Of a stretch of 32,627 nucleotides of DNA, positions 24,246 through 32,610 are shown in pieces (position 1 is the stretch's first letter; every line of letters starts with the position of its first letter). Below the pieces are notes generated by a model. That model was not told the origin of the DNA. It did no database searches and saw only the letters and a program-made list of their open reading frames with translations. Source of the stretch: Thermoanaerobaculia bacterium (GTDB lineage Bacteria > Acidobacteriota > Thermoanaerobaculia > Gp7-AA8). The stretch covers positions 1 through 32,627 of the forward strand of contig JAENWF010000132.1 of NCBI GenBank assembly GCA_016650215.1, read 5' to 3'. Position numbers and translations under genes: made by a program.

Positions 24246-24289
24246 CCAGGACCGTCGTTAATCCGACTGCGGAAGATCCCCAGTCCTGG
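24246..24289 (+). promoter_or_regulatory. Nested stem-loop in the kamA leader
   Basis: CCAGGAC (24246-24252) pairs perfectly with GTCCTGG (24283-24289). Inside the 30-base loop, GTCG (24254-24257) pairs with CGAC (24264-24267) across TTAATC. It lies between hflX and kamA, 18 bp before the kamA ATG. It could be an hflX terminator without U-tract, an attenuator or a protein-binding leader. It is too small for a lysine riboswitch. Confidence 0.4.
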
Positions 24290-24307
24290 CAGAAAAGGGT
24301 GTGCCTA

Positions 24308-25663
24308 ATGAGCTCAGCTCAGCTCTCAGACGAGCCTCCATCCAGTACCTCACGGCAAACGAATCCCGCCCCAGCCCTCCCGAAATCTCCGCTCGAGATC
24401 TACCGCGCGAACCGCGCGCGGCTCTATCCAGACGTCTCCGATGAACAGTGGAACGACTGGAAGTGGCAGCAGAAAAATCGCGTCACGACGCTCGAGCAGA
24501 TCACCACGCTTTTCTCGATTGATGAGTTCAGCTCTGCACGTCTGAACGACATCTTCGAGCTCTATCGCACCGCGATCACCCCGTACTATCTCTGTCTGAT
24601 CGACTTCGACAACCCGGCAGATCCGCTGCGGTTGCAGTCGGTCCCCGCGGCCGAGGAAGCGCTGAATCCGGGAGAGCTGACGTGGGATCCGCTGAACGAA
24701 GAGGGTGACTCACCCGTCACCGGCATCGTTCACCGCTATCCCGACCGTTGCCTCTTTCTGGTCACATCGTACTGCCCGCTCTACTGCCGCTACTGCACGC
24801 GCAAGCGGAAGTGGGTCGACGAGGACGGAACGACTGGCCAGCGCCGCGTCGAGAAGATGATCGAGTACGTCGCCGCGCATCCCGAGATCCGCGACGTGAT
24901 CGTCTCAGGCGGCGATCCGCTTTCACTCTCGCTCAACTACCTCGAGAAGATTCTCGCGGGACTCCGCGCGATTCCGCACGTCGAGATCATCCGCTTCGGA
25001 TCGCGCGTTCCGGTGTTCCTGCCGCAGCGCATCGACCAAGAGATGACTTCGATGCTCGAGAAGTACCACCCGATCTGGATCAACACTCACTTCAATCATC
25101 CGAACGAGATCACACCGGAAGCTGCAGCAGCGTGTGACCGTCTCCTGCGCGCCGGGATCCCGGTCAACAACCAGGCGGTGCTGCTGCGTGGTGTGAACGA
25201 CTGCCCATACATCATGCGCGATCTCGTGCAGGGTCTGATGAAGATCCGTGTGCGGCCGTACTACCTCTATCTATGCGACCAGGTCATGGGTGCAGAACAC
25301 TTCCGGACGTCGGTCGGCGAGGGGATCGAGATCATCGAGTTCCTGCGCGGACACACCTCGGGTCTCGCGGTGCCGCAATTCGTCATGGATGCTCCGGGCG
25401 GCGGCGGGAAGATCCCGCTGATGCCCAACTACATCCTTGGCAACTACAGCGACTCGGTCGTCTACCGGAACTTCGAAGGCGTCATCGGCCGCTACGACGA
25501 CGTCCCGAGCCAGCATCACGAATGCGACCGATGCGAACATCGTGAGAGTGCGAACGAGCGCGGCATCGCAAAGCTGCTGAATCGAACGGCTGACCGTTTC
25601 GAGCCGCAGGCAATCCGCGATACTCCGCATGCGATCAAAGTGAAGGGCCGCGCCGCAGACTGA
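24308..25663 (+). CDS. kamA: Lysine 2,3-aminomutase (radical SAM, PLP)
   Basis: Converts L-lysine to beta-lysine with SAM, a 4Fe-4S cluster and PLP. The cluster motif is CPLYCRYC (C156, C160, C163). The PLP lysine is K368 in DAPGGGGKIP. D324 (YLCDQVMG) and D361 (VMDAPGGGGK), 37 residues apart, match the two aspartates that bind the substrate amino group in clostridial enzyme (D293 and D330). Glutamate 2,3-aminomutase lacks these aspartates, so lysine is the expected substrate. At 451 aa it is longer than EpmB-type proteins, which also argues against an EF-P role. ATG 24308 was chosen over GTG 24299; the N-terminal 25 residues are Ser/Pro-rich. Its TGA overlaps the next ATG (TGATG). Confidence 0.92.
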   Translation: MSSAQLSDEPPSSTSRQTNPAPALPKSPLEIYRANRARLYPDVSDEQWNDWKWQQKNRVTTLEQITTLFSIDEFSSARLNDIFELYRTAITPYYLCLIDFDNPADPLRLQSVPAAEEALNPGELTWDPLNEEGDSPVTGIVHRYPDRCLFLVTSYCPLYCRYCTRKRKWVDEDGTTGQRRVEKMIEYVAAHPEIRDVIVSGGDPLSLSLNYLEKILAGLRAIPHVEIIRFGSRVPVFLPQRIDQEMTSMLEKYHPIWINTHFNHPNEITPEAAAACDRLLRAGIPVNNQAVLLRGVNDCPYIMRDLVQGLMKIRVRPYYLYLCDQVMGAEHFRTSVGEGIEIIEFLRGHTSGLAVPQFVMDAPGGGGKIPLMPNYILGNYSDSVVYRNFEGVIGRYDDVPSQHHECDRCEHRESANERGIAKLLNRTADRFEPQAIRDTPHAIKVKGRAAD

Positions 25664-26607
25664 TGCGGATCGGCCTTACCTTCAATTTGAAACCGCCCGG
25701 TGCGACGGGCGACGCATTCGAAGAGTTCGACTCCGAAGAGACCATCGCCGCACTGGAAGCCGCAGTGCGGCGCAACGGCCACGAGCCAATCCGCCTCGGA
25801 TGGGGCGGGGAGATGCTCGACCGTCTCGCGACTACGCGCGTCGATGGCGTCTTCAACATTGCGGAAGGCGTCGGAGGGCGCGGCCGCGAGTCCCAGGTGC
25901 CGGCCACCCTCGAGATGCTCGGCATTGCGTGCACCGGCGCGAGCGCGCTCTCGATCGGTCTGACGCTGGACAAAGCGCTCGCCAAACGCGTGGCTCTCGC
26001 CGCCAACATCGCAACCGCGAGATTCTGCGTGGCACCGCCGCCTCCGGCGGCGATTCCCGCCGCGGCGCAGGACCTTCGCTTCCCGCTCTTCGCGAAACCG
26101 GCTGCAGAAGGCTCTTCAATGGGCGTCACGCCGGCTTCGCTCTGCGAGACCCGGGAACAACTCGACAAAGCAGTCGAACGTCTCTCGCCTTATGGTCCTG
26201 TCCTGATCGAAGAGTTTCTCCCGGGCGACGAGTACACGGTCGGAATGATCGGCGGCGAAGTGATCGGCGCGATGCAGATCGTGCCGCGCGCCAGGGACGA
26301 GACATTCATCTATTCGCTGGACGTCAAGCGCGATTACCTGCAACGCGTCGACTACACGCTGGTTGATGACGAAGACGTGAAGGATGTTGCCCGCGCGGTC
26401 TGGAGCGCGTTCGAGCTGCGCGATGTCGCGCGCATCGACGTTCGCCGCGATCGCAATGGGGTTCCCAACTTCGTCGAAGTCAACCCGCTTCCCGGCGTCC
26501 ATCCCGTCAACAGCGATCTCATCATCCTCGCGCGGCTCCTCGGCGTCTCGCACGACGAAGTCATCGGTCGCGTGATTCGCAATGCCATCGCGAGGTGGAG
26601 CGCGTGA
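25663..26607 (+). CDS. ATP-grasp ligase, D-Ala-D-Ala-ligase-like (first of tandem pair)
   Basis: A 314-aa ATP-grasp enzyme that would join a carboxylate to an amine through an acyl phosphate. N-terminal MRIGLTFNLKPP and VFNIAEGVGGRGRESQVPATLEMLG resemble Ddl-like proteins. The ATP-grasp core has TLDKALAKRVA, LFAKPAAEGSSMGV (glycine-rich loop), LIEEFLPGDEYTVGMIGG, and the metal site ARIDVRRDRNG...FVEVNPLPGVHP (Asp, Glu, Asn). Housekeeping Ddl is unlikely given the tandem partner and coupling to kamA. A role in making a beta-lysine-containing dipeptide or amide is inference. It starts on the last base of the kamA stop and overlaps the next gene by 4 bases. Confidence 0.82.
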   Translation: MRIGLTFNLKPPGATGDAFEEFDSEETIAALEAAVRRNGHEPIRLGWGGEMLDRLATTRVDGVFNIAEGVGGRGRESQVPATLEMLGIACTGASALSIGLTLDKALAKRVALAANIATARFCVAPPPPAAIPAAAQDLRFPLFAKPAAEGSSMGVTPASLCETREQLDKAVERLSPYGPVLIEEFLPGDEYTVGMIGGEVIGAMQIVPRARDETFIYSLDVKRDYLQRVDYTLVDDEDVKDVARAVWSAFELRDVARIDVRRDRNGVPNFVEVNPLPGVHPVNSDLIILARLLGVSHDEVIGRVIRNAIARWSA

Positions 26608-27590
26608 AGATCGTCGTCGCCTTCAACGACGACGTCGCCCTCAAGCCGCACCTCAACGAGTTCGAGCGTGCTGGTGATGCGGAGGTCGCCGATACCGCGC
26701 AGGAGATTGCACAGATTACGGGAGGGACGCTGATGCCGGTTCGCGAGGTCGCTCCCGCGCTCGAGCAACTCCGTCGCGATCGTCCCGAGGTCGTCTTCAA
26801 TCTTTGTGAAGGCGTCGCCGGACGTCCCGCCTGGGAGATGAATTTCGCGCTCGCGCTCGAGATGCTCGCGATTCCATTCACCGGATGCGATCCGATCGCG
26901 ACCGGAATCTGCGGCGACAAGGCGCTGACCAAGAAACTCCTCACTTCCGCCGGCGTCCGGACACCGCGCGGCATCGCCGTCACCTCCACGCGTGACGTGC
27001 CTGCGCTCGAAGGCAGGTGGATCGTCAAGCCGTCGCGTGAGGATGCCGGCATCGGGATCGAGCCGGCCGCCGTCTGCAACGGCCGTGAGCAGATCGCAAA
27101 ACGGGTCGCGCACGTCGTCGCAACCTACAACCAGCCCGCGCTCATCGAAGAGTTCATCGACGGCCGCGAGATCAATCAGGCTCTCTACGAAGGGCGCGAC
27201 GGCCTTGTCGTCCTTCCTCCGGGGGAAATCGTGTTCGCCCCAGGGTTGTCACCCCAGGAGCGCGTCGTCGGATGGAAGGCGAAATGGGCGCCCGGGTCGT
27301 CCGAGGATCGGGCGACCGTGAATCGGACCCCCGGTGTGATGGATGACACAACGCGGGGTGACGTGGCGGATATCTGTGCGCAGGCGGCCTCGGTACTCTC
27401 ACTCCGCGGTTACTGCCGGTTCGACTTACGACAGGGACCCGCTGGTGAGCTTTGGATCATCGACATCAACCCAAACCCAGATATCGGCCACGATACCGGC
27501 TTCCGGAAGGCACTGACTGCCGCCGGGGTCGAGTTCGCCGATTTTCTGAACGAGCTTATGATTTCGGCGCTGTCACGCCGGAACCGATGA
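26604..27590 (+). CDS. ATP-grasp ligase, D-Ala-D-Ala-ligase-like (second of tandem pair)
   Basis: A 328-aa ATP-grasp protein distantly related to the preceding one. It has VVFNLCEGVAGRPAWEMNFALALEMLAIPFTGCD, GICGDKALTKKLL, RWIVKPSREDAGIGI, LIEEFIDGREINQAL and the metal site CRFDLRQGPAGELWIIDINPNPDIGHDTG (Asp, Asp, Asn). The internal segment WKAKWAPGSSEDRATVNRTPG is typical of its subfamily. The start was set at GTG 26604 (GTGA overlap with the previous stop), with AGGTGGAG just before it; GTG 26595 is an alternative. Two non-identical ATP-grasp enzymes in a row suggest two successive ligations or a heteromer (inference). Confidence 0.8.
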   Translation: MKIVVAFNDDVALKPHLNEFERAGDAEVADTAQEIAQITGGTLMPVREVAPALEQLRRDRPEVVFNLCEGVAGRPAWEMNFALALEMLAIPFTGCDPIATGICGDKALTKKLLTSAGVRTPRGIAVTSTRDVPALEGRWIVKPSREDAGIGIEPAAVCNGREQIAKRVAHVVATYNQPALIEEFIDGREINQALYEGRDGLVVLPPGEIVFAPGLSPQERVVGWKAKWAPGSSEDRATVNRTPGVMDDTTRGDVADICAQAASVLSLRGYCRFDLRQGPAGELWIIDINPNPDIGHDTGFRKALTAAGVEFADFLNELMISALSRRNR

Positions 27591-28066
27591 ACATCCGCCC
27601 CGTCGAGCCCAGGGATCGCGAAAGAATCAACGACATCCTCGTTGCAACCGCCCGTTTCACGGACGAGGAAGTGACGTGCGCGATGGAGCTCGTCGACTCA
27701 GCGCTGCAGCATCCCGAGAAGGGCGACTATCTGGTGCATGTGGTCGAGAGTCCCGACACAACCGTTCAGGGCTATGTCTGCTTTGGAGCGACGCCGCTCA
27801 CTGACGGCGTATTCGACCTCTACTGGATCGCAGTCGATCCGCGGCAGCAGGGACAGGGGTTCGGGCAGGTGCTTCTCCGCTTCGTCGAGACCGAGGTGCG
27901 GAACTCGAGCGGACGGATGCTGCTGATCGAGACTTCGTCGAAGGAAAGCTACGGGCCGACGCTCCGTTTCTACGAGCGGAGCGGCTACGCGGAGATCTCG
28001 CGAATCAAAGACTTCTACCGGATCGAGGACGACAAGGTCGTCTTCTGCAAGAGCTTGAGCGCATGA
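27587..28066 (+). CDS. GNAT-family N-acetyltransferase
   Basis: A 159-aa acetyl-CoA-dependent acetyltransferase. It begins MNIRPVEPRDRERINDIL. Motif A is LYWIAVDPRQQGQGFGQVLL, with the CoA-binding QQGQGFG loop (87-93), and motif B is near LIETSSKESYGPTLRFYERSGY. Its coupling (ATGA on both sides) to the kamA/ATP-grasp block recalls AblA-AblB, in which beta-lysine is acetylated to N-epsilon-acetyl-beta-lysine. However, AblB is a longer protein, so the substrate could be a ligase product instead (inference). RimI-type protein acetylation cannot be excluded. Confidence 0.85.
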   Translation: MNIRPVEPRDRERINDILVATARFTDEEVTCAMELVDSALQHPEKGDYLVHVVESPDTTVQGYVCFGATPLTDGVFDLYWIAVDPRQQGQGFGQVLLRFVETEVRNSSGRMLLIETSSKESYGPTLRFYERSGYAEISRIKDFYRIEDDKVVFCKSLSA

Positions 28067-28863
28067 GCTTCCATGCGACCGACACGCTGTATGTCGCGCT
28101 GGCCGCTTACGCGCTCGGCACGCTCATCGCGCTCGCCTCGCTGGTGACGCGCAGCAAGCGTCCGCAGCACGCCGCGCTTCTCGTGATGATCGGCGGCTTC
28201 GCGGCGCACACGATGTGGATCGGTACGATCTGCGCGCGCACGGGACACCCGCCGCTGACGAATCTCCCCGAGTCCGCGGCATTTCTGGCGTGGACGATCT
28301 TCGCAGTCGAGATCGTGCTCTACATCCGCTACCGCGTTTACGCCGCCGCGTTCTTCGTCTATCCGCTCGTGCTGATTCTGTTGACTCTCGCGGCGGTGAT
28401 TGGCGAGTCGCCGATGCAGCTCGACCCGGCGCTGCGATCGAATATGTTCACGGCACACATCCTTCTGAGCACGGTCGGCGTCGCGGGACTGCTGATCGGT
28501 CTCGCATTCGCACTCCTCGCGTATCTGCAGGATCGCTCTCTGAAGTCGAAGAGGCGCGGCGCGCTGTGGGAGATGATTCCCAGCCTCAGCATCTGCCGGA
28601 TGGTGAGCTATCGCGCGCTCGCGATCGGTTTCAGCATCTACACGATTGGCCTCCTCGCCGGCGTGCTCTGGTCGTACCGTACGAACGCGGGATTCATGGA
28701 CTTTCGCGTCAAGCAGATCGGCGCGGTGGTCGCGTGGATGTTGTTCGCCGCGCTTCTCCAGATGTTCATCAGCGGCACGTTTCGCGGGAAGCGGATGCTC
28801 GTGGTCTCCGCCTGCGCGTTCGTCGCGATCATGGTCTCGATTCTGGGGATCGCGCATGTCTAA
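28063..28863 (+). CDS. CcsA/HemX-like cytochrome c assembly membrane protein
   Basis: A 266-aa polytopic membrane protein with about eight hydrophobic segments. The central GHPPLTNLPESAAFLAW fits the loop before the haem-handling TM of CcsA/ResC-like proteins, and the C-terminal region YRALAIGFSIYTIGLLAGVLWS is also CcsA-like. Proteins of this type next to hemA are often called HemX; they are linked to cytochrome c maturation or to control of glutamyl-tRNA reductase level. The position directly before hemA (9-bp gap) fits either. It overlaps the GNAT gene by 4 bases. Confidence 0.82.
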   Translation: MSFHATDTLYVALAAYALGTLIALASLVTRSKRPQHAALLVMIGGFAAHTMWIGTICARTGHPPLTNLPESAAFLAWTIFAVEIVLYIRYRVYAAAFFVYPLVLILLTLAAVIGESPMQLDPALRSNMFTAHILLSTVGVAGLLIGLAFALLAYLQDRSLKSKRRGALWEMIPSLSICRMVSYRALAIGFSIYTIGLLAGVLWSYRTNAGFMDFRVKQIGAVVAWMLFAALLQMFISGTFRGKRMLVVSACAFVAIMVSILGIAHV

Positions 28864-28872
28864 GGAGAGCTC

Positions 28873-30135
28873 ATGCCGCTGATTCTCACCGGACTGAATC
28901 ACCGCACTGCGCCTCTGGAAGTGCGCGAGCGGCTGAGCGTGGCCGAGGGGATGATCCCGACGGTCGTCAACGCCCTTCGGAACCTCGAGGGAGTGGAGGG
29001 TGCCGCGCTGCTATCGACGTGCAACCGCGTCGAGGCGATCGTATCGGCAAACAGCGAAGACGTCATATCGACGATCGTCGACTTTCTGTCGACGCAGGCG
29101 GGGGCCGACCGGGCGACGCTCGAAAAGCATCTCTACATCATTCGCCATGCCGATGTCGTGAAACACTTGTTCCGTGTCGCGTCGGGCCTCGACTCGATGA
29201 TCATCGGCGAGCCCCAGATCGGCGGACAGGTTCGGAAAGCGTTTCAGTCCGCCCAGGAGCTGGGAACACTCGACCCGCTGCTCCAGCAGGTCTTCGAGCA
29301 GACGATGCGTGTCGCGAAGAAAGTGCGCACCGACACCGCGATCGGCGAGCATGCGGTCTCCGTCCCGTACGCTGCGGTTGAGCTCGCAAAGAAGATCTTC
29401 GGTGATCTCCGCGGCCTTCAGGTCCTTCTCCTCGGCGCGGGCGACATGGGCGAGCTGACCGCCGAACATCTCCACAATCAGGAAGTGAAGCAGGTTTTTG
29501 TGGCGAACCGCTCATTCCAGCGGGCGCAGGAGCTCGCGGCACGATTCGACGGAGAAGCAGTGCAGTTCGACGCGATCGAGGCGAATCTCGCAGCGTGCGA
29601 CATCGTGATCGCTTCGACCGCGGCTCCGCACTTCGTCATCGAGACCGATCAGGTCACGCGCGCGCTCGAAGCGCGGCGGATGCGCAACCTCTTCCTCATT
29701 GATCTATCGGTCCCGCGAAACATCAATCCGGCGATCACCAACATTGAGGGCGCCTACCTCTACAACGTCGACGACCTGCAGAGCGTCGCCGACGCGAATC
29801 TCGAGATCCGGCAGCAGAAGGCGAAGGAAGCGGAAACGATTGTCGCGAAGGAAGTCGAGAGCTTCCGGCGCAAGCTGATCGCGCAGGACGCGGTGCCGAC
29901 GATCCTCGAGCTCCAGCAGCGTCTCGAGGAGATCCGCACCTGCGAGCTCGAGAAGTGTCTCCGGAAGGTCGGACCGATCACCCCGGAACAGCGCGCTGCG
30001 ATCGAGATGCTTACATCGCAGATGACGAACAAGATCCTCCACTACCCGATCCTGCAACTCAAAGACGCTCCGGAAGAGCCGGAGGAGCGCGAGACGCTCC
30101 GCCGCACGATCCGGAAGATTTTTGGACTCGGATGA
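28873..30135 (+). CDS. hemA: Glutamyl-tRNA reductase
   Basis: Reduces glutamyl-tRNA to glutamate-1-semialdehyde with NADPH, the committed step of C5-pathway tetrapyrrole synthesis. The N-terminal catalytic domain has GLNHRTAPLEVRERL and LLSTCNRVEA with nucleophile C50. GLDSMIIGEPQIGGQVRKAF follows. The NADPH domain has LLGAGDMGELTAEHL, and the C-terminal dimerisation helix runs from about 330 to 415. Length is 420 aa. AAGGAGAG lies 3 bases before ATG 28873. The stop overlaps hemC by 4 bases. Confidence 0.97.
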   Translation: MPLILTGLNHRTAPLEVRERLSVAEGMIPTVVNALRNLEGVEGAALLSTCNRVEAIVSANSEDVISTIVDFLSTQAGADRATLEKHLYIIRHADVVKHLFRVASGLDSMIIGEPQIGGQVRKAFQSAQELGTLDPLLQQVFEQTMRVAKKVRTDTAIGEHAVSVPYAAVELAKKIFGDLRGLQVLLLGAGDMGELTAEHLHNQEVKQVFVANRSFQRAQELAARFDGEAVQFDAIEANLAACDIVIASTAAPHFVIETDQVTRALEARRMRNLFLIDLSVPRNINPAITNIEGAYLYNVDDLQSVADANLEIRQQKAKEAETIVAKEVESFRRKLIAQDAVPTILELQQRLEEIRTCELEKCLRKVGPITPEQRAAIEMLTSQMTNKILHYPILQLKDAPEEPEERETLRRTIRKIFGLG

Positions 30136-31049
30136 GCAAACGAATCCGCATCGGCACGCGGGGTAGCGAGCTCGCGCTCTGGCAGGCGAATGAGACCGCG
30201 CGCAAGCTCACCGCCGCCGGCTATGCGCCGGAGATTCACGTTCGCACGACGACCGGCGACAAGCGGCAGGACGTTCCGCTTGCATCGGTCGGCGGCAAGG
30301 GTCTCTTCATCAAGGAGCTCGAGGAGTCGCTCGAGCGCGGAGAGATCGACATCGCGGTGCACAGTCTCAAGGACGTGCCGTCGATCATCCCGTCGCAGTT
30401 CGCGCTCGCCGGATTTCTCGAGCGTGCCGATCCGCGCGACGCGTGGATTCAACCTGGCGGGAAGTCGATCCATGAGATGCCGTACGGATCGATCATCGGG
30501 ACGAGCGCGCCGCGGCGCCGCGCGCAGCTGATCGAGAGCTTCCCGTCGCTCCACATCGAGCCGATCCGCGGCAACGTCGACACGCGCATCAACAAGGCGC
30601 GCGCCGGACAGTTCGCCGGAATCATTCTCGCGAGCGCCGGCCTCACGCGCCTCGGACGAGCGTCGGAGATCACGAGCTACTTCTCCGTGGACGAGATGAT
30701 TCCTGCCGCGGGCCAGGGCATCGTCGGCATCGAGGTCATCGCGAACGACCGCTATGCGACTGACGCAGTGCGCGCGATCAATCACGATCCGAGCGAGGTT
30801 GCTGCGCTCTGCGAGCGCGGCGTCCTTCAGCGCTTCGGCGAACAACTCGACTGCTACTCGGCCGTCGCCGCACACGCGACGAACGAAAACGGCCGCTTCA
30901 CAATTCGTGCGTTCTTCGCCGACTACGACGGCACGCGCGCGATCCGCGTCAGCCACAGCGGGACCAACCCGCAGGACATCATCACCGCCGTCTACGACGA
31001 TCTGATCGCCAAAGGCGCCATGGAGCTTCTCTTTGCGCATAGAAAATGA
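30132..31049 (+). CDS. hemC: Porphobilinogen deaminase (hydroxymethylbilane synthase)
   Basis: Polymerises four porphobilinogens to hydroxymethylbilane. It has IRIGTRGSELALWQAN, GEIDIAVHSLKDVPS (with the catalytic Asp), GTSAPRRRAQL and RGNVDTRINK. The dipyrromethane cofactor Cys is C241 (QLDCYSAVAAHA), matching C242 of E. coli. Length is 305 aa. The ATGA overlap with hemA fixes the start. The last 17 bases overlap the start of the next gene. Confidence 0.97.
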   Translation: MSKRIRIGTRGSELALWQANETARKLTAAGYAPEIHVRTTTGDKRQDVPLASVGGKGLFIKELEESLERGEIDIAVHSLKDVPSIIPSQFALAGFLERADPRDAWIQPGGKSIHEMPYGSIIGTSAPRRRAQLIESFPSLHIEPIRGNVDTRINKARAGQFAGIILASAGLTRLGRASEITSYFSVDEMIPAAGQGIVGIEVIANDRYATDAVRAINHDPSEVAALCERGVLQRFGEQLDCYSAVAAHATNENGRFTIRAFFADYDGTRAIRVSHSGTNPQDIITAVYDDLIAKGAMELLFAHRK

Positions 31050-32568
31050 ATCACCTGGAACCGTCTATCTCGTCGGCGCAGGTCCGGGCGACGCCGGACT
31101 GCTCACGCTTCGCGCCGCCGATCTGATCGCGAACGCGGATCTCGTAGCCCTCGACGCGCTGGTGTCGAAAGAAATCGCGGTGCGAATTCCGAAGTCGGTC
31201 GAGATCATCTACGTCGGCAAACGCGCGAGCGCTCACGCGCTTCCGCAGGACAAGATCAATCAGCTTCTCATCGACGAGGCGAAGAAGGGGAAGCGCGTCG
31301 TTCGCCTCAAAGGCGGCGATCCGTTCGTCTTCGGACGCGGCGGCGAAGAGGCCGAAGAGATTGTGGCGGCTGGTGTCCGCGTCGAGATTGTCCCCGGCAT
31401 CTCGTCGGCGATCGCCGGCCCGGCGTACGCCGGCATTCCAGTCACGCATCGCTCATACGCAACTTCGCTCACGCTCGTTACAGGACATGAAGCGGATGAG
31501 TCGACAGGCATCAAGTGGGGGGCGCTTGCGCAGCTCGACGGCACGATCGTCTTCATGATGGGTTTCGCGAATCTTCCAGTGATCGTGCAGAAGCTGATCG
31601 AGCATGGCGCGCCGGCGGATCGTCCCGTGGCGGTGATCTCGAACGGCACGCGCCCCGATCAGCGGACCGTGACGGGCACGCTGCGGACGATCGAAGCGCG
31701 GGCGAAGGCGGCGAACCTGCCGACTCCGGCGCTGATCGTCGTCGGTGAAGTCGTGAAAATGCACGACGTCATCAATTGGTTCGAGTCGAAGCCGCTGTTC
31801 GGCAAGCGCGTCGTCGTGACGCGCGCGCGCGAGCAGGCATCGCAGCTTCTCGAGCTTCTCGCCGACTCCGGAGCGAACGTCCTGCAGTTTCCGACCATCG
31901 AACTCGCCGCGCCTGAATCGTGGGAGTCGCTCGACCGCGTCGTCAACGCGAAGTACGACCTCATCGTCTTCACATCGATCAACGGAGTGAAATCGTACTT
32001 TGACCGGCTGCTCTCTCAGGGGAAAGACGCTCGGTCTCTCGCCGGATCGAAGATCGCGGCGGTCGGCGACACGACCGCGGCCGAGCTTCGAGCACGCGGC
32101 ATCGTTTCCGATCTCGTTCCCGACAAGTTTCAGTCGATCGCGCTTCTCCCGCTGCTCGCGGCCGATCAGAAGGGCGTGCGTACAGCGGTCATCCGCGCCG
32201 CCGAAGGCAGCGATGACCTGATCACCGAGTTGCGGAAGCGCGGCGGCCAGGTAGACCTCGGCGTCGCCTATCGCACGATTGCCGTTGATGCAGACATCGA
32301 CGAGCTTCGCGCCCTTATCGCCGCCGAGGCGATCGACGTCGTGACGTTCACCAGCGGCTCGACCGTCGATCAGTTCTTCGCGAAGCTCACCCCGGAAGAG
32401 CGCACGAAAGTCCTCGGCCGCGCGATGATCGCCTCGATCGGCCCGGTCACGAGCGACGCCATCCGCCGCTACGGCCGCAGCCCCGACATCGAGGCGAAGA
32501 ACGCGAGCGTCCAGGCACTGCACGACGCTGTCGTGACGGCGTGCGGCAAAGTCGAAGTCGTCGCGTAA
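31033..32568 (+). CDS. cobA-hemD: Uroporphyrinogen-III C-methyltransferase/uroporphyrinogen-III synthase fusion (CobA-HemD)
   Basis: Bifunctional protein of 511 aa. The N-terminal SUMT domain (about 10-250) has VYLVGAGPGDAGLLTLRAA, RLKGGDPFVFGRGGEEAE and VPGISSAIAGPAYAGIPVTHR and methylates uroporphyrinogen III to precorrin-2. The C-terminal uroporphyrinogen-III synthase domain (about 260-505) has KRVVVTRAREQASQLLELL, FTSINGVKSYF and VVTFTSGSTVDQF. The only good start is TTG 31033, with GGAG 7 bases upstream inside the end of hemC; the ATG at 31046 is out of frame. The fusion lets one gene close the ring and divert product to sirohaem or cobalamin, while haem would use unmethylated uroporphyrinogen III. 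Confidence 0.93.
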   Translation: MRIENESPGTVYLVGAGPGDAGLLTLRAADLIANADLVALDALVSKEIAVRIPKSVEIIYVGKRASAHALPQDKINQLLIDEAKKGKRVVRLKGGDPFVFGRGGEEAEEIVAAGVRVEIVPGISSAIAGPAYAGIPVTHRSYATSLTLVTGHEADESTGIKWGALAQLDGTIVFMMGFANLPVIVQKLIEHGAPADRPVAVISNGTRPDQRTVTGTLRTIEARAKAANLPTPALIVVGEVVKMHDVINWFESKPLFGKRVVVTRAREQASQLLELLADSGANVLQFPTIELAAPESWESLDRVVNAKYDLIVFTSINGVKSYFDRLLSQGKDARSLAGSKIAAVGDTTAAELRARGIVSDLVPDKFQSIALLPLLAADQKGVRTAVIRAAEGSDDLITELRKRGGQVDLGVAYRTIAVDADIDELRALIAAEAIDVVTFTSGSTVDQFFAKLTPEERTKVLGRAMIASIGPVTSDAIRRYGRSPDIEAKNASVQALHDAVVTACGKVEVVA

Positions 32569-32578
32569 CAACGCGATG

Positions 32579-32610
32579 TCTCCCACACATGCACGATAAG
32601 TTTGTGTGAG
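32579..32610 (+). terminator. Hairpin after cobA-hemD
   Basis: CTCCCACACA pairs with TGTGTGAGAG (one mismatch) over a short loop, about 10-40 bases after the fusion gene stop. There is no T-run in the visible sequence, so it is only a candidate terminator. A GGGCGCCC palindrome follows at the window edge. Confidence 0.3.

Noticed and set aside
24220-24307. Lysine riboswitch upstream of kamA
   Set aside because: The gap is only 88 bp, too short for the known lysine aptamer of about 170 bases, and none of its core motifs were seen.
28215-29381. A 388-codon plus-strand frame across the CcsA/HemX-like gene and hemA
   Set aside because: It is out of frame with two clear genes, rich in Arg/Gly/Ser, and has no recognisable domain.
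31453-32586. A 377-codon minus-strand frame opposite cobA-hemD
   Set aside because: It is an antisense shadow of a confirmed fusion gene and has a typical Arg/Asp-rich composition.
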